Shown here one piece after another: positions 31,780 through 42,109 of a stretch of DNA of 64,000 nt (position 1 is the stretch's first letter; each line of letters begins with the position of its first letter). The notes under the pieces were generated by a model, which saw only the letters and a list, made by a program, of their open reading frames with translations, was not told where the DNA came from and searched no databases. Where the stretch lies: contig CACVBU010001376.1 in assembly GCA_902728285.1 (NCBI GenBank), positions 609,263 through 673,262 of the forward strand. The letters are read 5' to 3'. This DNA is from Clytia hemisphaerica (lineage: Eukaryota; Cnidaria; Hydrozoa; Leptothecata; Clytiidae). A program made the position numbers and the translations under genes.

Positions 31780-34567
31780 ATGTCTTTCCAAATCTTGGAC
31801 TGCAAAAGTGGATGTTTTCAGGAATTGACCATCGTCAGTAAACTCGACAAGGGTGCATTTGGAGATGTTTACAAAGTGGAGGATGCAAGAAAACATGTTT
31901 TCGCTTTAAGGAAAATGACCCCTGAACATTATTTAAATACAAAAAACAATAGCGCCTCGAATGATAAACTTTATCAGGATGTTGTTGGTAATTTGCTATA
32001 TACCATGTCCTGCTTAAAACACCCTCATATTGTTCAATTGTATGCTTTCGATTTTGAAAGTACATCTACATTACTAGTTATGGAGTTTTGTCCTGGAGGA
32101 AACTTGAATAACCGATTACGTGACCCTGTCAATATGAAACAAAAGTTTGACTGGATGTCACAATTACTGGAAGCAATGACTTACCTCCATAACAATAATT
32201 TTGTTCACAGAAACTTCAAACCTGAAAATGTGCTGCTTGGTAATAGAGGGCAGGCAAAAATGGCTGATTTTGGACTTGCTCGACCGTTTTTAACGCGAGA
32301 TTTGAAAAATAACGAAGATTACCTTTCAGAATACGAAGACATGTTTATGGACAAATATGCAGGTACCATGTATTGGATTGCTCCTGAAGTCTTTGATCGA
32401 AAATATACAGAAAAGGCTGACATTTTCTCGCTTGGGGTGATATTCTATGCTATTTTGACAAGGAAATATTTAACTTATCAAGGTGAATCTTATTATTATG
32501 GTGCATTTGTGGAGCATCATGGGAAAGAAGTTGGCCTTGGACTTGCTATGCATCGTTCTGAGAAAAACATTGAACCAAGTTTCGAGGGATTGAAAGAGAC
32601 AATAGAACAAGATATTGCAAACAATGTAATCAAAAGTCTGCTTTGTTATGATTACAATAAAAGAATGAGTCTAGACCAAGCACACTCTTTCATTTTTGAC
32701 GCACTCGCTAAAATTGAAAAACAATGCGAGAAATCAGTACTTGAAGCAACAACGAATCCACCTGCAAGAAGGAAACCTTCGGTAGCCGGCTATTTCTTTA
32801 GTAAGTATTTTGTGGGCGAGGTTTTCTTAGGATACACGACATTTTGACATCTTTAATTACCTTATTTTGGGGTTATTTAGACGTTTGTTAAAATTTGAAG
32901 ATTTTTCCAACCCCTCCCACCATTTATGAGACACCTGAGAGTAAGATGTTTGAGTAAGATGTTTAAACATCTTGAGAACAAGATGTGTTGTCTGTTTGGA
33001 TTAGATATCTGGACGGGTTGGATGTATACTTTTTTGAGTTGAAAGTGACAGCTATGAGTATTAAGTACAAGGTATTTTGTTTTAGAAATGGCATCCCATA
33101 TTTTTCTTGATGATTAAAAAGAAGAACAAGTTTCTAGATACACTTTTTTTATAAGCTTAACGTTTATAAGCATACGTAGGCTCACTTTTTGGTACCTAAA
33201 CAATGGCTCTATTGTTTAAGAACAATCGAATGCTAATCATAATGCGAGCCTCGTATAGGTGTAGACGCTTGCTTATAAAAACAAAGTGTTGGGGTCCCTT
33301 TTTGAAACCCCTAAAAAGGGGTTGATGGTATTTAAGTTTTATTTTAAAATCGTGTTCTATGGAATCTATGGTCGTTTCTTGTATTTATTGAAGAGAACAT
33401 TGTGTACCAATAATTTGAAGTACTTTTACTGTAGAACAAAAAAGAAGCTAAAGTTTAGCTTGAATGATATATAATGCCCGATGTCCGATTTTGAGCTTTG
33501 GCCTGGTCAAATAATAAAAGTCTCATTGTATACAGGGTGTCTCGAAAAAAAATCATGTGTTAAAACATGACTAAAAGTAGAAAAAACTCGTGTGTCTATG
33601 TCAAAATTAAGTATTTACGTTAGGGTTTCATTACACATTTTTTAGTACGTGTATTGATTTTATAGTTTTAAAAAAATGTTTTATTACAGAATTGATATTT
33701 TGATTATGTTTTTATAAGTTTGCTTCGTTGTAACCATTTAAGTATTACTTAAAGGTTTTCTACGGGAATAAAAGGAGCTTATTTTAGGCAGTGCCTTTAT
33801 GTTGAGTCAGATAAATAAAAGCTACTTTTTTACGCAACGACATCCTGCAAACAAGTGAAAGATCGAAAGTTGTTTCGAGATGTGACCTCACATTCTATTG
33901 CTTTTGTAAACAAAAAATAGCAAAGTTGATTTCAAACAAATTTACAATCGAATGTTTTGATTATAAGACGCTCTATTTATTATAAACATAAAGCATTCGA
34001 AAGAGTATCAGTAAAAGTCCCTTTGTTTGAGAAATGTTTTTTTATTCAATGTATTTTCATTTTTTCAAAACCTTTTTCTAATCTTGTCGCGTTTGTTTTT
34101 ACTACATCAGCATCGTCAGACCTTTCAATCAAAACAAAACCTTTAATGTGTTTGTGAGAAACATAAAAACTTTTCTACTTGTAGTCGTGTTCTAACACAG
34201 GACTTTTTTTCGGAACACCCTGTATGATATTTTCACCCTTTTAAGTTAATATTTCCTTGTTTGTTTTCTTTATTTAGAGCGTTTTGTACCGGGATTTGCT
34301 GCATGTTTCGACGAAGGGAAACATGTTGTTGGGAATATCGAAAATACTGAACAAAAGGATGGAGAAGGAAATGTTCCTCGTGAACCTTCTGATCGGCCTG
34401 GAAGTGAAAATGCGAATCAAAATATTTGTTCTGTCTCATCTCAGAGTAGGTGGTCATTGTTTTCAATTATGCTCATATGGGCTAATCTAAAGATCCTCAT
34501 ATCCTACATCTGTGTAGTCTACACAATAGACAGATCCAGGCTTTTAGGCCTTACTCTTGGTCTATAG
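31780..34567 (+). CDS. Kinase 4: predicted pseudokinase of the same family, two exons
   Basis: Predicted exons 31780-32800 and 34278-34567 (436 residues), donor TTTA|GTAAGT, acceptor gttttctttatttag, phase 1. The fold is that of kinase 3, but the chemistry is lost: glycine loop LDKGAFGD lacks the first Gly; the VAIK lysine is Arg (FALRKM, R44); the helix-C glutamate is Leu (L72); HRD is HRN (143-145). DFG (163-165) and APE remain. Three of the essential residues are gone, so I predict no phosphotransfer, a scaffold or regulator role. The C-lobe is almost identical in DNA to kinase 3. The tail exon encodes an acidic stretch and then a hydrophobic segment (WSLFSIMLIWANL, K, ILISYICVVYTI) that may anchor it. 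AATAAA near 34673 could end this transcript. A donor-like gtaggt at 34446 inside the tail exon is in phase with the RING exon at 34994. Confidence 0.8.
33139..33290. mobile_element. Short MITE in kinase 4 intron
   Basis: acactttttttataagc is inverted as gcttataaaaacaaagtgt (33271-33289), with further partial inverted matches inward (tacgtaggctcac versus gcgagcctcgta). About 150 bp, non-coding. Confidence 0.5.
33531..34224. mobile_element. Tc1/mariner-type MITE in kinase 4 intron
   Basis: TACAGGGTGTCTCGAAAAAA at the left is inverted at the right (ttttttcggaacaccctgta, ending 34224). TA at both edges and CAGGGTGT-type ends are typical of mariner/Tc1 derivatives. TIR similarity extends about 60 bp. 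It makes up nearly half of the 1.48-kb intron. Confidence 0.8.
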
Positions 34568-34672
34568 GCACTGCTATAGGCGGCCACTAGTGACCCCCAC
34601 CGGGAATTGCTTATTAATATGTTTAAACATAATAGACAACATTCACAAAAGATGTTTATCAATAGAGATTTT

Positions 34673-34678
34673 AAATAA
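34673..34678 (+). terminator. Candidate poly-A signal for kinase 4
   Basis: AATAAA about 105 nt after the tail-exon stop; would separate kinase 4 from the RING exon unless skipped. Confidence 0.4.
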
Positions 34679-34993
34679 AAGAATGTTTAAAACACAGCTG
34701 ATTGGCTTAGGTTTCGAAACTCTCTATTGTTTCATTAAAACCTCAGTGCGCATGCGATTTATCTGGAGAATTTCAATATTCAAAACAAGAGGAGTGCTCA
34801 TAGCCCGAAGAGTAGGAGTTTTACGCTCGAAACGAAGGAAGATATGACGTAGCCTAACATCTGTGTTGTTATTTCTCCTCATTTAACATTGAAATTTCAC
34901 ATGACTTGTTCGATTTGTTCACGACACTCGCAGCCATTCCTTTTTCTTTCAAAAAATCCATTTTCTTACTTTCATTCTCTTCAAATCTTTCAG

Positions 34994-35721
34994 TAGATTC
35001 AAAAAATGATGTTTTGAAAAACTTCGAACAACATTATTCCTGTCCTATTTGTTTGGACATCGTCTGCGAAGCAGTTGAGTGTAAAGTTTGCCACAAGCTG
35101 TATTGCGATGAGTGTGTCCGAGAATTGAACACGTGTCCGAGCTGCCGCCAACCATTTAACACTCAGCCCAACAAAAATGTCCGACAATTTATCGGGAATT
35201 TGAAAACGAAATGCCCAAACGAAGAATGCCGTGAAAAACCAACTCGATCAAATCTTCAAGAACATTTAAAGAAATGTGAATGGGCGTTGACATTGTGTGA
35301 AAATGAAGGTTGTGAATTAGAATTTCGGAGAATAGATTTGCCGAAACATCTTTTCGATTGTTCGTATCAGATCGTATTTTGTAGATCGGTCGGCTGTAAA
35401 GAGTCGTTTCCCCGAAAGCGCTTTTTTCTTCATAAAAACGAGTGTTTGTTCTCTCCTGTCAGATGCTTGGATTGTTTGCAGTTATATCTCAAAAAAGACG
35501 AAACCGTTCATTTTAAGATGTGCAAGCGCAAGAAAATCGAATGTCCTATCTGTCAGCTTGAAGGAACGAGGTTGGACATTTTACATCATGGTGTAGATAT
35601 ACATTATGATAATGTGGTGACACCCTTCTACCAATCGATGGTGGTTTCTGCTTCGTCCTCAAGCCATCAACCAATATCGCAAGAAGAGGACAGGTTATTC
35701 GCGGAGTTGGATTGTATTTGA
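34994..35721 (+). CDS. RING plus TRAF-type zinc-finger exon, start codon on an upstream exon
   Basis: The open frame from 34994 encodes about 241 residues. A RING variant comes first: SCPICLD, then CKVCHKLYCDEC and CPSCRQPF, the C-x2-C-H form rather than the usual C-x-H. TRAF-type zinc fingers follow (CPNEECREKPT, ECEWALTLCENEGC-like, CRSVGCKESF, CLDCLQLYL, CPIC) with regular H-x3-5-C spacing. There is no TRAF-C/MATH domain; the protein ends ELDCI. RING proteins of this type act as E3 ubiquitin ligases in receptor signalling. No in-frame ATG precedes the RING, and an excellent acceptor (ttctcttcaaatctttcag) ends at 34993, so an upstream exon must supply the start. The acceptor takes a phase-1 exon, matching kinase 4 exon 1 (donor 32800) and an internal donor at 34445. 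An independent small first exon is the alternative. Confidence 0.75.
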
Positions 35722-35788
35722 AATTTCGATTAAACTTGTAAATATAATATGACGGAGCCAACCCTTAGGATCCTCAGCATCTTTCGTG

Positions 35789-35990
35789 GACGCAATATAC
35801 CTTTTTGACCGTAGCCGCCAATTGCCGCATGGGCATTTTTTATCCATTTTACCACCCTAAAACCGTCCTATTCTTTTTTACGCACCTAAAGACAACAGAA
35901 GAAAGTGTAAAAAAGGATTGGATCGAGTTTAGGGTGGTAAATTAAATAATAGAATTGCACGCGCCTGACCGCGCCAAAAAGGTGTATTAC
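35789..35990. mobile_element. ~200-bp hairpin MITE
   Basis: atatacctttttg is inverted as caaaaaggtgtat, and ttttaccaccctaaa as tttagggtggtaaa. Non-coding, just downstream of the RING exon. Confidence 0.65.
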
Positions 35991-35997
35991 ATCTTAT

Positions 35998-36125
35998 TGG
36001 TTTGACAGTAGATAGGATTTTGAAACTTTTTAGAGAGGGGCCACGGATCAGGCCTGACAAAAATTTTAATGGCCGAAAGACTGACGTTACAGACAGAATT
36101 CTTAACCTCTAAAATAAGCGAAAAT
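35998..36125. repeat. Dispersed repeat shared with 45969-46112
   Basis: gtagataggattttga, agaggggccacg and gacgttacag blocks recur in the same order and orientation at 45969-46112 with about 75-80% identity by eye. Nature unknown. Confidence 0.6.
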
Positions 36126-36363
36126 GACGAATTTTAAAAGGCGAATTCAACAGAAATGATTTCTTTTGGACATTTTAAAATATTTTTATCAGCCTCATTT
36201 CGACGAGTGCTTTTCTCCAACTTGTTCAGTAAACCGATTAGGGCACAAGTTACTTGCGAGAAGAATTTCGAGTGGAAAGAACCAGAAAGAACAATATTGT
36301 TAAAAATGATTACTAGTAATTTAAAATGTCGGGGCTCAAAGGAAATTAAAGGGAGTTTGAACC

Positions 36364-37250
36364 TTAATATTGTAGATTAACATTAAATTTAATATATAAT
36401 TTCATTATAATCTTTTAGTATAAATTGATTAATTTTGTAAATGAAATTTCCGTGAATTAAAAAATATTTTTGTTGAAATTTGTCCATTTTATATTTTTAT
36501 AATTTTCGAAAATTATTTTGTAAGATATATTTTTTTTAATCCACTTTTAATATTTTTTTGTTTTTGTCTTGCTTAATTTCTTTTTAGCTCCTTGAACAGA
36601 TGCTAAACCAAATACCAAATGGCTGTGCTATCTACAATAATTGTAGATTCACATTAAATGATAATTAAACTATAGGTATAGTATAGATTATAAATTTTTA
36701 GTATAAATTTATTAATTTTGTTATTGAAATTTCCGTGAATTAAGATAGATATTTTTTATTGAAATTTGTCCTTTTTATGAGTTTTTTTCATATTTTTTAA
36801 ATTTTCGAAATTTCTTTTGTAGAATTTTTTTTATTTCTGATTTTTTTTAATCCACTTTCTTTGAATATTTTTTTGTTTTCGTCCGGTGTAATTTTTTTTT
36901 GGCTCCTTGAACAGATGCCAAACCAAATACTAAAATGGCTGTTCTTGATATTGTAGATTAACATTAAATGAAAATTAAACTATAGGTATAGTATAGATTA
37001 TAATTTTTTAGTATAAATTGCTTAATTTTGTAAATGAAATTTCCGTGAATTAAAATATATTTTTATTGAAATTTGTCCATTTTACATTTTTATAATTTTC
37101 GAAATTTATTTTGTAAAATATTTGTTTTTATTTCTAATTTTAATCCACTTTCTTTGAATATTTTTTTGTTTTCGTCCGGTGTAATTTTTTTGGCTCCTTG
37201 AACAGATGCCAAACCAAATACTAAATGGCTGTTCTTTGTCTTTGAGCTGA
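36364..37250. repeat. Three tandem copies of a ~290-300-bp unit
   Basis: Each unit starts near attgtagattaacattaaat, includes aaatttccgtgaattaa and ctccttgaacagatgc, and ends with ccaaataccaaatggctgt. Copies begin about 36365, 36640 and 36950. No coding potential. It lies directly upstream of kinase 5, in its probable promoter or first intron. Confidence 0.8.
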
Positions 37251-37472
37251 ACGTAGTTTTTTTATCATAAATGGATTCATTTACACAAGAACTTTTGTAG
37301 CAATTTTAGAAAAACAAACGAATTGCTTCATTAAGAAATGGGATACAGTTACCTTGAAACTTATCTTTTCTTTATTTACAGCTAAAATAATTAATAAAAA
37401 ACAAAGAAAGAAAGGATATGGATACAATAGACAGTTGATTCACCTGGATGGGCCAATCACAAACCTTTCACC

Positions 37473-39373
37473 ATGGCAACCGGCGAAGAACATGAACTGA
37501 TTATTTTCAAACATGGTAACCATACAACAGAGTTGACCGTCCTCCAAGAGTTGGGTCGTGGTGCATTCGGACAAGTTTTGCTCACACTTGACCCTGGCGG
37601 AAAACGTTTCGCGGTGAAAAAAGTCGAATGCAAAGATGCGAACACGTATTATACGATCGCCCAAGAGTTGTCGGTGCTTACCGAACTTCAACACCCGAAT
37701 ATCATTCGGATGTATTCGGTGGATTTCGAATTGAACATGTGTTATTTTGTAATGGAATATTGTCCAAATGGAACACTTAATGACCGTTTAAAACAACCGG
37801 TAACCGAGATCTCCCAGTTTCTATGGATGTCGCAATTAACAAGAGCTCTGTTTTATTTACACCAGAATAAAATTGTTCATCGAGATTTAAAACCAGAGAA
37901 CGTTCTCTTGAAAAGTGAAGATGAGTTGAAATTAGCGGATTTCGGAATCGCCAAAAAGTTTTACGGTTTATCGAGAGGGCGTTTTCCAGATCAAATGGCA
38001 CCCAACGAGTATTTGTCAGATTACTTGGAAGGTGATACCCGAATGGGAACATTCGCCGGAACACCGTACTGGGTATCACCGGAAGTTTTCAACCACAATT
38101 ATGATGAAAAGGCGGATGTCTTTTCATTGGGCGGAATTTTTTACGCCATTCTTTTTCGAAGTTCGTTTTATTATGACGGGAAGGAATTTTTTGGTGTTTT
38201 TGTAAAAGATCGGTATGGAAAGGAAAAAGGATTGGGTCTAGCCATGTTTGAAGAGGAGGCTGAGATTGACCCATTTGACGCCAATCACTTTGCTAATGAA
38301 AATGTTGATGACGATTTGAAGAAAATTGTTCGAAAAATGTTAAGTTATGATACAAGTCAAAGGGCGAGCATGAAAGAATGTTCCCACGAAATCGATAAAG
38401 CTTTCAACAAATTCACTGGTCTGTCAAGTGAAAGTGCTGCTGCTTGTATAGAAAGAGAAACTAAGGAGAAACCTTACCCCCGACAGCCGTCTTCATCGAC
38501 ACGAAAACGAACCAAAAATCCTTCAACCAGTAGCACTGCTATGGAGGGTCATATCGAACATTTTGCTGAATTTAACGAGAAAGACCCTTTCATGAAGGAA
38601 CAGAAAGAGGCTGAAGAAGATATGGAGAATGGAGGGTGTCTTGTGGGTTGCCAACAACACACTGTCCAAGGATGTCGGTGGTACTTGGGTTGCATGCTCG
38701 ACTTATTTGGTAAGTATTTTATTGGTTTCCACACATAGGGCGTCTGGTCACTTAGACTTCATTAGACCTTTTCATAGGAAAGACATTGATCAAGTCATAA
38801 AATTTCAATTCTGAAAAAGTGAATGTCAGTTTCCATAAACATTTGGAAGTCTTGAATTAATTACGAAAATGTCTGAAAAATAAACTTCTCTACAGGGGAG
38901 GGACTGCAGACGCAGGATACTAACCTATAGGCTATTAACCTTGGTTTTCAGAAAAAGTTGTCTTATCACCAGCCATTTTTTAGTACCGGGTACAAACTTT
39001 TTGTGAGAACAAAAGGGACGGGGATTTTCAAACGTTGGAAGTTCGGACAATTTAAGTTCGGATGCAATTTAATGTTCATTAATGTTATTTGTTACTAATT
39101 ATCAAGAAAGAAACTTTGTTCTGATTAGAGTCTTATCTCTAGTTTAGGTATAATCTTATTTCTTTTTTTATGATTTTTGTTGGCGCCAATAAGTTTATAC
39201 CTAAACTATCTTATCTCTGTAATAATACCTATCCGAATCACTATTTTTCTGCAGGCTGTCAGAAGAAACGGGATGAAGGCGATCAAGATGAACAAATTTT
39301 TCCAGTCGATGAACATATGTATAAAGAGCATGTTAACGTCAATGAAACCTCTCGTAAGCCTTTGCTTCATTGA
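37473..39373 (+). CDS. Protein kinase 5, STK35/PDIK1L-like, cysteine-rich tail, two exons
   Basis: Predicted exons 37473-38709 and 39255-39373 (451 residues); donor TTTG|GTAAGT, acceptor tttttctgcag, phase 1 as in kinases 3 and 4. A second acceptor, tctttatttacag at about 37381, suggests a 5' leader intron. Kinase domain about 22-325: GRGAFGQVL (28-36), lysine in FAVKK (K49), helix-C E65, HRDLKPEN (136-143), DFG (156-158), SPE in place of APE (202-204), and the signature EFFGVFVKDRYGKEKGLGLAM-like block. Catalytic residues are complete. The linker contains NLS-like RKRTK. Four cysteines follow in GCLVGCQQH...GCRWYLGCMLDLFGC near residues 390-413, spaced for lipidation or disulphides, then an acidic tail. 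Codon usage is more GC-rich than in kinases 1-4, so it is the most diverged or oldest member. Confidence 0.85.
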
Positions 39374-40204
39374 ACGAAAAGTCTTCAATGATCACATGAA
39401 CATAACTAGACTTACTTTGGAGCACTACAATTGGATATGGTAATAGAAGAGTCAAGTCACAACAAAAGTAGAAATCTTCAACCGGTTTTTTTTTTTTTTT
39501 TTTTTTGCACGAGCATACTTTATCATCCCTTTCTTACGGCGACCCTTAATCCACTACGCTACTGTCACTGTTAGAACTGGCCTTTACAGGTCCAAAAATA
39601 ACGTCAAAAAAGGGCCGACCTGAAAAGAGCTGATAAGGTGTATATTGAACTTGTAAATTCTACAATTGTAAACGTTTAGGATTTTTTTGGAAAATATTAG
39701 GGAAATTTGAATATTAGGGATAATTTTGGTATTGGTTAACCTTTAGTAAAGGAACCTGTCTGACAGACATTGTCAGAAGCTGTATCTAAGATGATGATTA
39801 GTTGGGTTCCCCCTGGACGATGTCTTTGAAAGCGTTTGCGGTGTTTTTCCTTCGATTAGTACTTAATACCTCAGAGTTTAGGAATGGAAAGCAATACATA
39901 ATATAAATCGGCCTTTTGAGCCTTAAAATGTTTCTTACATGTTTCTAAACTTTTTGACATAATCAGCCTTATGAAAGGCTGGATTGGAAGGTTGTTAAAA
40001 AAACCGAATTAAAAAATGTTATTTTCTCATTCTGAGCCTCAGCATGTTTCTTAGATGTTTCTTACTTTTTAGGCATTCTGAGCCTCATGTTTCTTAAAAG
40101 TGTGTTTCTTATAAAAAAAAAAACGTGTACAACATCCGTGAGTGATCTATGAACTGTAGCTCCTCCAATGTTGCATACCTCCTTAGATTCAAAACCTGTG
40201 GTAT
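39374..40204. other. Spacer after kinase 5 with poly-T run and truncated MITE
   Basis: A ~22-nt poly-T run at 39485-39506. At 39909-40128 there is a copy of the gtttctta-rich MITE of 51635-51919 that has lost its left end (shared phrases aatcggccttttgagcc and ggctggattggaaggtt). Confidence 0.6.
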
Positions 40205-40304
40205 CCCAGCTGGCACAAAACCTTGTTTCAACGTTTATCTAACGTTCACAACGTCCATAAACGTTAGATGAACGTTGAAACAACGTTGTGTGCCAGCTGG
40301 GATT
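40205..40304. mobile_element. ~100-bp palindromic MITE (AACGTT family)
   Basis: tcccagctggcaca and its complement tgtgccagctggga bound repeated aacgtt motifs; the unit folds on itself over nearly its full length. A second copy is at 50909-51010. Confidence 0.8.
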
Positions 40305-40735
40305 CAATATATTGGCAGTTGCACGACTCAATTTAAAACTAGGTTTATTTCTCACAGACCCTTCTCACATATCAACCACAGACCCACTGAGAACCCTTTT
40401 ACCAAAATATCGTCCTCAGTGGGAAATTATACTACCAATAAAATATATTCCAATTTGTGTCTCCATTGAATGAAAATAAACCAATCCTGACTGTAATGCT
40501 GTTTCTCATCCCTACTGAATATTTTGACATGAAAACAATCGAATTTACATCCCAAGTCATAAAAAATATAGGAATATCAATCCACATCGAGTTTCAGTTC
40601 GTTATTTTTACCCCCGCTGGCTTAAAAAACCCTACCGGGTCTGTGAGAATAGGGTGTCTTTGTAGTAACAAAAAGTTAATGTTAATAGAAAATTTCGAGA
40701 TTCTCGTGAATTTTTATAAGGATAAACTATATTAA

Positions 40736-40885
40736 GAATTTTAAGGCTTTACGGATTTTCTTAGGAAATCGCACAAAAATACTCACAAAATGGTGAAAAT
40801 AAGAACATCTTAAGAACATTTTTGGGCTTGATAATCATAAAGTTAAGAACGAAAATCTTATGGAAGAACATGTATTCGTATTGGG
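40736..40885. repeat. Inverted fragment of the TTATAAGAACAA MITE family
   Basis: actcacaaaatggtgaaaat and aagaacatcttaagaaca are the reverse complement of the central part of the elements at 10275-10497 and 52769-53014. Ends are eroded. Confidence 0.6.
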
Positions 40886-42100
40886 ATATGTATGAATGCT
40901 TTGAGCACATTTTAGGAGGTGTTTACGATACGAGATTTGTGTTAAAAATATCCATCAATTTATGGAATGAAACTTCACCTTGAATGGAACATTTATTTAT
41001 ATTTCGTATTTTTTGTAAATTTGTTTTATCTTTTAAATACTTTTTCACTACTGTACTTGCACAATTGGGAAATATTATCACAGTTAGAAAATGTAATCTA
41101 TATTCTATCCATCTATCCATCAATATTCTTATTTACTTTATGATCCGTTTGGGGGGGGTTACTAAGGTGAAATGGATGTCGTGATCCACTGTCTGAAGGG
41201 ATCTCAAATTCACGAAATCGAAAGTATAACCTCCTATAGAATTAATCATTCTGTTTGCAATGATTGGACCATGTGTACTTTTAAAACATTTTAGAGCGAC
41301 ATTGGGCTGTGATTTTTTTCTTCAATGTCGTGTGAGCGTAATAAGGATAATAAATGCAAACTTTGTTGCCTGAAACGATAAAGGGATAACAAATTTACAC
41401 AAATTTACACAAATTTACCATAACAATAAGTATGTACAAAATCTGTCTCGAACTAAATTTTGGGATATGATTCCTCACAACAAAGAATGGTGACATGATT
41501 TTAGGTTCCGAATGGAATAAGGATAAAATTAATTTTTTTCAACCTCGTTCCCAGGGCCTGATTCTCACTTTTTCATAATTTTGATGGTTGATTTGATTTG
41601 CTAAATCATATCTATAAACAAATTATCACGGGGGCGAGGTTGACCGATATTTTGGTTCAAATTATAGAAAGATTCAAATACTAGAGGTTCGAATTAGAGA
41701 GAATTGACTGTATGTAGAATTTGATGAATGCTTGCCAAAGAACTGCGCCAGCTGTGACGTCTGGTAGTAATATTTATTTCCTTATTCGTTCATAATGACA
41801 GCTTCTTCTCGTTTGGTCAAAACGAAATCGACCAGATTATTATATCCTCGACATCGGAACCCATCGTGATGCCTGACAAAACAATAGCATTCCAAACAGA
41901 GTTTCTGGGCTACATTTTAGATTTCCACCCCCTCCTTTTCCGTAGACCAATTCAAGAATCTACAAACGTTAAAGAACACAAATGAAATAAAGTTTACTTA
42001 TTATATAATCCTTTTTTGACTTGTAGTGGGGTCGTTTAGCATAATTTACAGGAAACAAGCTACTAGTACATGCTGAATGGACCTACCTGAAGATTGATGT
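40886..42100. other. Spacer, nothing recognised
   Basis: Contains only short frames and a repeated acaaatttac (41395-41420). Confidence 0.4.
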
Positions 42101-42109
42101 AATAAGACA

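Noticed and set aside
32801..32847. Kinase 4 continuing through the donor to a stop at 32847
   Set aside because: A strong GTAAGT donor at the same relative place as in kinase 5, and an open in-phase tail exon at 34278, make splicing more likely; read-through is possible as a minor form.
40350..40650. Inverted ttctcacagaccc / gggtctgtgagaa pair
   Set aside because: Only 13 bp with ~275-bp spacing and no further matching; too weak to call an element.
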